From the NCBI GenBank assembly GCA_013698395.1, contig JACCUZ010000037.1:1-10467 (forward strand): a stretch of 10,467 bases of DNA, given 5' to 3'. The notes beneath the pieces were generated by a model. That model saw nothing but the letters and a program-made list of their open reading frames with translations, did not search any database and was not told where the DNA came from. Origin of the DNA: Sporichthyaceae bacterium (GTDB lineage Bacteria; Actinomycetota; Actinomycetes; JACCUZ01). How positions within the stretch are numbered: the stretch's first letter is position 1; each line of letters begins with the position of its first letter. Of the stretch, positions 1 to 6,136 are shown in pieces. A program made the position numbers and the translations under genes.

Positions 1-542
1 TCGCCTCGAAGCCGTGCCGACCCCCGACCGTCCCAGCGCTCGGTAAAGTGCACGAACAGCCCGGAGACGGCGGAGGAAACTCCCATCTGGTCGCTGAGCA
101 TCTGGGCCACCTCGCACATGGCGGTGATGTGGCGCTGATGTCCTCGTGCCGCTTTGGGCAGCCGGGTGGCGCCCTGGAGGGCGCGTAGCACCGGCGGGGC
201 ATCGGGGTCGGCCAGCGCCCGCGCGATGCCGCCCAACGTTTGAACCGGTGACCCGAAGACAACTGGGAGAAAGTGCTCCAGCAACGAGCCTTCCTGGAAC
301 AGCTCGGCGGAGATCTCGGCGTCGGCCGTGCAGCCGGCGTAGAACAACAGGCACCCGTAGTACGTCTGGGCCGCTGTCTCGGTGTCCACGCCCAGTCGTT
401 CGGCCAGCCGATGGGCGACCACTGTGCTGTGCAGCCCGTGCTCGAGCGGAAATCCCATGCCCATGTCCGTCGCGAGGCACAACGTCGCGATCACCTCGGC
501 GGTGCGGACCTGGCCGCGGCTCGGCGACGGCTCGCCTGGCAC
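1..542 (-). CDS. Degenerate HD-GYP-type domain protein, probable regulator (3' end outside window)
   Basis: The first 180 residues are visible and the frame is open to the window edge. The segment VRTAEVIATLCLATDMGMG (about 12-30), then LEHGL (33-37) and HRLAERLG (44-51), matches the start of a family of actinobacterial HD-domain proteins that, as I recall, often end in a LuxR-type helix-turn-helix; that end would lie off the window. Where active HD-GYP phosphodiesterases carry the HD pair, this protein reads YAGCTAD (68-74). The later HHERWDGxGYP-like segment survives as FTERWDGRGS (166-175) without GYP. Metal-dependent phosphodiesterase activity is therefore doubtful, and a sensory or scaffold role is an inference. 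The GTG at 542 is the only start codon between the nudC stop and the conserved N-terminus. A GGGAG lies 12 nt upstream, which is rather far. The 22-nt gap after nudC suggests co-transcription. Confidence 0.8.
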   Translation of the reverse strand, partial: MPGEPSPSRGQVRTAEVIATLCLATDMGMGFPLEHGLHSTVVAHRLAERLGVDTETAAQTYYGCLLFYAGCTADAEISAELFQEGSLLEHFLPVVFGSPVQTLGGIARALADPDAPPVLRALQGATRLPKAARGHQRHITAMCEVAQMLSDQMGVSSAVSGLFVHFTERWDGRGSARLRG

Positions 543-564
543 GCCTCGACGGTACTCCCGCGGA

Positions 565-1461
565 TCAGGAATCGGCGTTGGTCGGCAGCCGACCGCCGTA
601 CCACTGCTCGATCAACCGGCGGGCGATCGAGATCGTCGGTGCCACGGTGAGCTCGCGAGACCGTACGGCGGCAAGGAGCTGGTCTCGGGTGAACCATCGG
701 GCCTCGGCGATCTCCCCGTCGCGCAGGTGGACGTCGGTGCTGGTGGCCTGTGCGCGGAAACCGAGCATGAGGCTGGACGGGAACGGCCACGGCTGGCTGC
801 CGAGGTAGCCCACCTCGCCGACGCCGATCCCGACCTCCTCGTCGACCTCCCGACGGACCGCCGCCTCCAGGGACTCCCCGGGCTCCACGAAGCCAGCAAG
901 GGTGGAGAAGCGTCCCGGCGACCACGACGCCTGCCGTCCCAGCAGGAGCCGGTCGTCACCGTCGACCAACGACATGATCACGGCCGGATCGGTGCGGGGG
1001 TAGTGCTCACTGTCGTCGGAGATGCAGCGGCGCAGATGACCCCCGGCTTCGGGCACCGTCGGCGAACCGCATCGAGGGCAGTGGGTGTGGGTGGCGTGCC
1101 AGTTCGCCAGCGAGATGGCGTGGACCACGAGTCCCGCATCGCGCGCGCCGAGGGCGCCTCCGATCTCCCGCAGCCCGGCGAAGGCGCCGCGCTGGCCCAC
1201 CGGCTCAGCAACGATCGCCGCGAAGTACGGCCGCTCCTCGTGCTCGCCGAGGAACAGGCGCTGAGTAGCGGGCACGGCCACCGGTACGTCGAGGACCAGC
1301 GAGTCGCGGTCCACGAGCACCTTCCCGTCGCACACCTGGAGGACACTCGCCCGCGGGGACGCCCATGCCTGCTCCAGCCATGCGGGGTCGGTGCGCCGTG
1401 CGGCCGCTCGATCGACGACCGCGCGAGCAAGACGCAGGTCGCGAAGTGGCTCGAGGCTCAC
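565..1461 (-). CDS. nudC: NAD(+)/NADH pyrophosphatase NudC (Nudix hydrolase)
   Basis: The 298-residue product is a cytoplasmic Nudix hydrolase that splits NAD(H) into NMN(H) and AMP; the family also removes NAD caps from RNA 5' ends. The N-terminal domain covers about 1-120. A zinc-ribbon region follows with C128, C131 and C146. The Nudix box spans 190-212, starting GFVEPGE and containing RREVDEEVG. The NudC signature SQPWPFP lies at 222-228, and this separates NudC from general Nudix proteins. The fourth zinc-ligand position, C146+3, is D149 instead of Cys. The start is a GTG: an in-frame TGA lies 13 codons upstream with no other start codon between, and the Shine-Dalgarno sequence is weak. 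Length fits the family (about 260-315). It is divergent from the EEP gene and 22 nt ahead of the HD-GYP-type gene. Proximity to adnB matches mycobacterial gene order. Confidence 0.93.
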   Translation of the reverse strand: MSLEPLRDLRLARAVVDRAAARRTDPAWLEQAWASPRASVLQVCDGKVLVDRDSLVLDVPVAVPATQRLFLGEHEERPYFAAIVAEPVGQRGAFAGLREIGGALGARDAGLVVHAISLANWHATHTHCPRCGSPTVPEAGGHLRRCISDDSEHYPRTDPAVIMSLVDGDDRLLLGRQASWSPGRFSTLAGFVEPGESLEAAVRREVDEEVGIGVGEVGYLGSQPWPFPSSLMLGFRAQATSTDVHLRDGEIAEARWFTRDQLLAAVRSRELTVAPTISIARRLIEQWYGGRLPTNADS

Positions 1462-1484
1462 CGCTGCAGGCTCGGCATTCGGGC

Positions 1485-1490
1485 ACCCTA
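1485..1490 (-). promoter_or_regulatory. Possible -10 element for nudC
   Basis: On the minus strand the 68-nt divergent gap contains TAGGGT, which fits the loose actinobacterial -10 pattern TAnnnT. It ends 23 nt before the nudC GTG, implying a leader of about 17 nt. No good -35 is visible. In DNA this GC-rich any TAnnnT stands out, but one hexamer is weak evidence. Confidence 0.25.
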
Positions 1491-1516
1491 CGACGGGTCA
1501 GGGCGTCGGCCTCGAC

Positions 1517-1522
1517 TAGCGT
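1517..1522 (+). promoter_or_regulatory. Possible -10 element for a leaderless EEP-family transcript
   Basis: TAGCGT fits the TAnnnT -10 pattern and ends 7 nt before the ATG at 1530, so transcription would start on or next to the ATG. No Shine-Dalgarno sequence precedes that ATG, which agrees with leaderless translation, common in actinobacteria. No clear -35 hexamer lies about 17 nt upstream. Confidence 0.35.
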
Positions 1523-1529
1523 CGCCGCG

Positions 1530-2306
1530 ATGCGCCTCGCGACCTTCAACCTGCTGCACGGTCGCTCGGTCGCTGATGGCCAGGTGCGGCAGCTCGACCT
1601 TGTCGGTGCAGCAGCCGATCTCGACGCGGATGTGGTCGGCCTGCAGGAGGTCGACCGGGGACAGGACCGCTCCGGCGGCGCGGACCAGACCGCTGTTGCG
1701 GCGGCCGCCCTCGGTGCTGCGCACTGGCGTTTCGTGCCGACGCTGGAAGGAGTGCCCGGTGGCGCCTGGACCGCATCGGGGGTCGACGACGGCTCCACCG
1801 TGATCGGGCCGGCGTACGGCATCGGCTTGGTCAGCAGGTGGCCGGTGCGCTCCTGGCACGTCCGCCGGTTCGGTCCGGCTCCGGTCGCGATGCCGCTGCT
1901 CGTGCCGGGGTCGAAGGGCCTGACGCGGGTCGACGACGAGCCCCGGGTTGCTGTGGGCGCCGTGCTCGACACGCCGAGCGGTCGGCTGACGGTGGTGACG
2001 ACACATCTGTCGTTCGTGCCCGGATGGAACGTCGCGCAGCTGCGCGCAATCGCCGGCTGGGCACGCACGCTGCCCGGCCCGCGTGTGCTGCTCGGTGACT
2101 TCAACCTGCCCGGTGCGGTGCCGCGGCTCGCCACGAGGTGGACCCAGGCGGTTCGCATCGCGACGTACCCCTCGTGGCGCCCGCGTGTGCAGTTCGATCA
2201 CGTCCTCCTCGACGGGGTGTCCCTGACCGCGGTCGCCGGCGGAAGATCGATCCGGACGGCCATCAGCGACCACTGCGCCTTGGTCGTCGACCTGCAGGCG
2301 ACCTAG
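1530..2306 (+). CDS. Endonuclease/exonuclease/phosphatase (EEP) family protein
   Basis: The 258-residue protein has the motif series of the EEP fold (DNase I / exonuclease III / sphingomyelinase / inositol-phosphatase superfamily): TFNLLHG with N7, LQEVD with E40, TTHLSF with H159, GDFNLPG with D190 and N192, FDHVLLDG with D223 and H224, and the terminal SDHCALVVDL with D247 and H248. These are the metal-binding and catalytic positions, so the enzyme should be active as a Mg-dependent phosphoesterase. The substrate (nucleic acid, phospholipid or sugar phosphate) cannot be read from the motifs. No signal peptide is seen, so it is probably cytoplasmic. The ATG at 1530 was chosen because the conserved RLATFN strand begins immediately after it; the open frame extends upstream only into non-conserved sequence antisense to nudC. 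It diverges from nudC and converges on the adnAB unit with a 7-nt gap. Confidence 0.88.
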   Translation: MRLATFNLLHGRSVADGQVRQLDLVGAAADLDADVVGLQEVDRGQDRSGGADQTAVAAAALGAAHWRFVPTLEGVPGGAWTASGVDDGSTVIGPAYGIGLVSRWPVRSWHVRRFGPAPVAMPLLVPGSKGLTRVDDEPRVAVGAVLDTPSGRLTVVTTHLSFVPGWNVAQLRAIAGWARTLPGPRVLLGDFNLPGAVPRLATRWTQAVRIATYPSWRPRVQFDHVLLDGVSLTAVAGGRSIRTAISDHCALVVDLQAT

Positions 2307-2313
2307 GCGCAGG

Positions 2314-2777
2314 TCATTGGTAGAAGACCATCACCGGGCGTGGACGCTTGGCCATCGTCCGGGCCGGCGTGAACGTCGGGTTGTCCTCGTCGTAGAAGTT
2401 CTTCCAACCCAGAGGTACGCCGGCAGGACGGGCCGCGCGCACTGCGCGCCAGGTGGCGTGCTTCTGGGCCGGAGTTCCCTGCCCGTCCATGTGGATGAGC
2501 AGGGCCAGCTCGGGGTGGTCGGTACGCAGCCGCTCCGGATGGCCGATCATGTCGAGCCGGAACTGGTGGATGACGAAGAGCTTCTGCGGAAGACCGTTGC
2601 CTCGGGTGAGCCGGGCCAGCCAGGCCGAGGTCCGGTTGCCACCGGCCCAGCCTGGTGCACGGAGCGGGCGGCCGGGCGATGGCTTCCCTGGTGGACAGGC
2701 GGCTGCGGCACCACTGCCGGCGCAGCGAGAAGACACAGCGCCGCGACGACCGAGCCCCGTAGGCGCACGGGCGTCAC
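2314..2777 (-). pseudogene. Broken secreted/lipoprotein gene, coupled to adnB
   Basis: A GTG at 2777 shares 4 nt (GTGA) with the adnB stop and opens a convincing signal peptide: MTPVRLRG, then a hydrophobic run VVAALCLLAAPAVV. That frame soon becomes uncharacteristic and stops at 2547. The conserved part lies in another frame, from about 2640 to the TGA at 2314. It includes TSAWLARLT, LPQKLFVIHQF, LLIHMDGQGTP, GWKNFYDED and VMVFYQ at the end. I recognise this as the last 100 or so residues of an uncharacterised actinobacterial lipoprotein family whose members, from memory, are 300-400 residues long. The junction lacks the N-terminal two thirds of the domain and shifts frame, so an internal deletion is the simplest explanation. 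An alternative is a 140-residue protein from an in-frame GTG at 2736, but it would have no signal peptide. The C-terminal frame is otherwise undamaged, which suggests recent loss or an assembly error. Confidence 0.7.
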
Positions 2778-5700
2778 CCTGCCCGACCCGATGCGCCGAC
2801 GTGCGGCGCCTCGCCAACAGGGACCGAACGGATGAGGGCCCGCAGGTCGGCTTCGTCGAGCAGGTCCGCCGGCCGGACGGTGGTATTCGTGGCGATGTGG
2901 TGGAACGCGGCTCGGATCTGCTCGAGTGGCACGCCACTGAGGTGGTGCCAGGCGAGCCGGTAGACGGCGAGCTGCACCGCGACCACCGCCTCTTCTTCGG
3001 GGTCGACCGGCGGCCGGCCGGTCTTCCAGTCGACGACATCGACCAGGCCACCGGGGAAGTCGGTGAACACGGCGTCGCACCGGCCGCGCAGCAGCACGCC
3101 GTCGATCACCATGTCGAAGGGGAACTCGACCTCGTGCGGCACCCGGGACCACCAGTCGCTCGCGCGGAACATCTCCTGCAGGGCGAGCAGGTCCTGGTCG
3201 GCCTCGGCGGTCTCGTCGGCGGCACCCGGGAGCTCATCGACGTCGATCAAGCGCTGCTGACCCCACATCTGCTCCAGCCAGAGGTGGAACCGGGTTCCCC
3301 GCCGAGCCTGGGGAGCCGGCCTGCTCGGCAGCGGTCGTCTGATCGCGCGGGCCAGCTGCTGCGGGTCGCGGCGCAGCGTCACGAGCTGAGACACCGAGAG
3401 CTGCGCCGGCAGCAGCACCGTGGCGGGACCCCGGCGTCGGGCGAGGGCCAGCTCTTCCAGCAACAGGTCGGTGTCCTGGTGCCACCGTGACACCCGGTCG
3501 TCGGCCCCGCCGCTGCTCGGAGGTGGACCATCGGCGCCCGCACCGGCCCGCAGGACCAGGTCCGCGGCGGCGACGAGGGCTGGTCGTCGGTCACCCAGCG
3601 GGTCGACCGGCCACGGCGCCACCTGGTCCTCGGCCGTGACCGGGTTCACCTCGTCAGCGCGCGGCTCGTCGGCCCAGGCGGGCACTGTCCCAGCCCCGCT
3701 CTCACAGACGTCGTGGACCTCGAGGAGCAGCGACGACGGCCCGCGCGGCCTCTTGGTGGTGTCCCACCAATAGCCGGAGCAGGCGAGCAGCTCACGGGCC
3801 CGAGTGACAGCCACGTACGCCAGCCGGCGCTCCTCTCGGGCACCACGCTCTTTGCACGCCACCCGGAACCGCTCGATCTGGGTCCTCGCCTCGGTCAGGT
3901 CGGACGTGCCGGCCCAGCCCAGAGCGGGCAGCTCCGCCTGGTCGCCGCGCAGCTCGAAGGGCAGCGCGGCGAGCTGCTTGGTCCAGTCCGCAACCGGCTG
4001 TCCTTCGACGGGGAACACCGACGAGGTCATGCCGGCGACGAAGACGGCGTCCCACTCCAGGCCCTTCGCGGCGTGCACGGTCATCAACTGCACTCGGTCG
4101 GCGTCCGTCTCGGGGACCTCGAGCTCGAGACCGCGTTCGCGTTCCTCGGCCGTGTCGAGGAAGGCCAGGAAGGCCACCAGCCCCGGATCCTCCCCGGAGG
4201 CCACGAACTCCTCCGCGACCTGGGTCAGGCGGTCGATGTTCAGCGACGCGTCTGCGGGCCGCACCCCCGGCCTGGAGGCCAGCTCGACGTCAACGCCCAG
4301 GGACCGCACGACCGCAGCCACCAGCTCCGGCAAGGGGGCGGAGCTCCAGCGCCGCAGCGCCCTCAGCTCGGCACCCAGTTGCACCAGGCGGGCATGGCCG
4401 ACCGCTGAGTAGGCCACCGGCGGACCGGGGCCGTCGAGGGCGTCGACCAGGCTCCGTTCGTCGACGACGTCGAAGTCGGGGGGTGCTCCCGCCGGATCCT
4501 CCGGCGGCGGCCCAGCGACCGGTACGGAAGCGGCGTCAGCGGCTCTCGGGACCGCGAGCGCCCGGGCACGGCGTCCCAAAGCGGCAAGGTCACGGGGGCC
4601 CAGCCGCCATCTCGGCCCGGTGAGCAGTCGCACTACCGCGGCTCCCGCCGTGGCATCCGCGAGCACCCGGAGCGTGCTGACGACGTCGACGACTTCCGGC
4701 TCCAGGAGGAGGCCGCCCAGGCCAACGACTTCGCACGGGACCTGCCGCGCGCGCAGCGCCGCTTCGATGCGCGGGAACTGCGACCGCTTTCGGGCGAGCA
4801 CAGCGATCTCGCCCCAGGACGTGCCGGCAGCACCCAGTGCGGCGACGCGTTCGGCGATCCACTCTGCCTCGGCGACCACCGAGTTGTGCAGGGCACACTC
4901 GACGCGACCCGTGTCGACCCGCCCCGGTCCAGGGCGCAGCGGGCGGTCGTCGAGGGCCTGGATCGGGATGCCGGCCGCCAGCCGGTTGGCCACAGCGAGG
5001 ATCCGCTCGCCGTTGCGAAAGCTCACCGTCAGTCCTCTGCTGGCGCCGCCCCCGTCGTGCCCTGTGCCGAAGTCGGGCCCGAACCGCTCGAGGTTCCCCG
5101 CGCTAGCCCCCCGCCATCCGTAGATGGACTGGCGCGGGTCACCGACCGCGGTCACCGGATGGCCACCAGCAAACAGCGAAGCCAGGAGCACCCGCTGCGC
5201 CTCTCCGGTGTCCTGGTACTCGTCCAGCAGCACGGCGCCGAACCTTCCGCGCTCGAGCTCGGCCACCTCCGGATGCTCCCGGGCGATTCGAGCGGCCACC
5301 GCCACCTGGTCGCCGTAGTCCATGACGCCCCGCGCCCGCTTCGCGCGGCCATAGGCCTCGACCATCGGCAGCAGCGACTCCCGCGCGTCGAGGCAGCCCA
5401 ACAGCTCACGCACCGGCGCCTTCACCGCGGCGGAGCTGCCGTTCTTGTGCAGCGTGGTGGCCAGCGCGTGCAGGTGAGCACGGACCCGGGCGGTGAGATC
5501 GGTGATGTCGCTGACCTCGCGCAGGTGCTCGGCGAGCTCCGCCGCCAGCGCCAGCACGTCACCGGTGACGGACGACACCGCGCGGTCGACAGCGTCCATG
5601 GGGCCGTCGTACGACTCGACCACTCCCGCCGCGAGCTGCCAGCTCATGGCCTCGCCCACGAGTCGGGTGTCGGGCTCGAGCCCGATGCGCAGTCCGTGTT

Positions 5701-6136
5701 CGGCAACCAGCGATGCCGCGTAGGAGTGGTAGGTGGTCACGGTCGGCTCACCGGTGCGCAGCCCGGCCGCCACCTCTGCGGTCAGGAAGGGCGCGCACTC
5801 ATGCGCGGCCAGCAGCCGCCGGAGCATGTGGCGGACGCGCTCACCCAGCTCGGCGGCCGCCTTGCGGGTGAAGGTGAGCCCGAGCACCCGATGGGTCTCG
5901 ACATGTCCATTGGCGACCAGCCACCCGACGCGCATCCCCATCGTCTGGGTCTTGCCCGACCCAGCGCCGGCGACCACCACGCGCGGCGCCAGCGGCGCAG
6001 TGATTGCCGCCTGCTGCTCTTCGGTGGGCGGGAAAGCCAAGCCGAGCCGGTGCGCCAGCTCGACGGGTGAGATCGACGTGTGGACCTGATCTGCCGGTCG
6101 GTTGCTTCGCTGGGCCGGCGGGCCGGGAGGGCTCAT
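2774..6136 (-). CDS. adnB: ATP-dependent helicase-nuclease subunit AdnB (UvrD/RecB type)
   Basis: The 1120-residue protein is the second subunit of the AdnAB double-strand-break resection machine. Superfamily 1A motifs appear in order: Walker A AGAGSGKT (56-63), LTFTRKAAAEL (87-97), TTYHSYA (134-140), motif II DEYQDT (305-310), GDPRQSIYGWRG (332-343), SFRN (372-375), TVHAAKGLEWD (686-696) and YVAVTRAR (774-781). A C-terminal RecB-family nuclease has H951, D1021 in GRCDAVF, D1036 and K1038 in VVDWKTG, and Q1055/Y1059. Both activities look intact. In mycobacteria AdnB is the leading motor. The ATG at 6136 overlaps the adnA stop as ATGA, and it was chosen over an in-frame ATG at 6190 because of that overlap; the extra 18 residues look unconserved. 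Pro/Gly-rich linkers lie near 548-563 and 874-890. Length is close to mycobacterial AdnB (about 1100). The stop overlaps the next gene's GTG. Confidence 0.93.
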   Translation of the reverse strand: MSPPGPPAQRSNRPADQVHTSISPVELAHRLGLAFPPTEEQQAAITAPLAPRVVVAGAGSGKTQTMGMRVGWLVANGHVETHRVLGLTFTRKAAAELGERVRHMLRRLLAAHECAPFLTAEVAAGLRTGEPTVTTYHSYAASLVAEHGLRIGLEPDTRLVGEAMSWQLAAGVVESYDGPMDAVDRAVSSVTGDVLALAAELAEHLREVSDITDLTARVRAHLHALATTLHKNGSSAAVKAPVRELLGCLDARESLLPMVEAYGRAKRARGVMDYGDQVAVAARIAREHPEVAELERGRFGAVLLDEYQDTGEAQRVLLASLFAGGHPVTAVGDPRQSIYGWRGASAGNLERFGPDFGTGHDGGGASRGLTVSFRNGERILAVANRLAAGIPIQALDDRPLRPGPGRVDTGRVECALHNSVVAEAEWIAERVAALGAAGTSWGEIAVLARKRSQFPRIEAALRARQVPCEVVGLGGLLLEPEVVDVVSTLRVLADATAGAAVVRLLTGPRWRLGPRDLAALGRRARALAVPRAADAASVPVAGPPPEDPAGAPPDFDVVDERSLVDALDGPGPPVAYSAVGHARLVQLGAELRALRRWSSAPLPELVAAVVRSLGVDVELASRPGVRPADASLNIDRLTQVAEEFVASGEDPGLVAFLAFLDTAEERERGLELEVPETDADRVQLMTVHAAKGLEWDAVFVAGMTSSVFPVEGQPVADWTKQLAALPFELRGDQAELPALGWAGTSDLTEARTQIERFRVACKERGAREERRLAYVAVTRARELLACSGYWWDTTKRPRGPSSLLLEVHDVCESGAGTVPAWADEPRADEVNPVTAEDQVAPWPVDPLGDRRPALVAAADLVLRAGAGADGPPPSSGGADDRVSRWHQDTDLLLEELALARRRGPATVLLPAQLSVSQLVTLRRDPQQLARAIRRPLPSRPAPQARRGTRFHLWLEQMWGQQRLIDVDELPGAADETAEADQDLLALQEMFRASDWWSRVPHEVEFPFDMVIDGVLLRGRCDAVFTDFPGGLVDVVDWKTGRPPVDPEEEAVVAVQLAVYRLAWHHLSGVPLEQIRAAFHHIATNTTVRPADLLDEADLRALIRSVPVGEAPHVGASGRAG

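Noticed and set aside
382..1803. Long plus-strand open frame of 473 codons
   Set aside because: It lies antisense to nudC and runs into the EEP gene in another frame. The composition is Arg/Pro/Ala-rich without domain motifs, as expected opposite a GC-rich gene.
1205..2158. Minus-strand open frame opposite the EEP gene
   Set aside because: The translation is low-complexity Arg/Ser/Thr/Pro with no motifs, while the plus strand carries the full EEP motif series.
2314..3051. One continuous 245-residue gene ending at 2314
   Set aside because: Its N-terminal part lies inside the adnB nuclease C-terminus in another frame and is Arg/Ser-rich noise. Only the part after about 2640 is conserved.
4886..6070. 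394-codon plus-strand frame antisense to adnB
   Set aside because: It is a shadow of the adnB codon bias. It is rich in Arg, Gly, His and Val and shows no recognisable domain.
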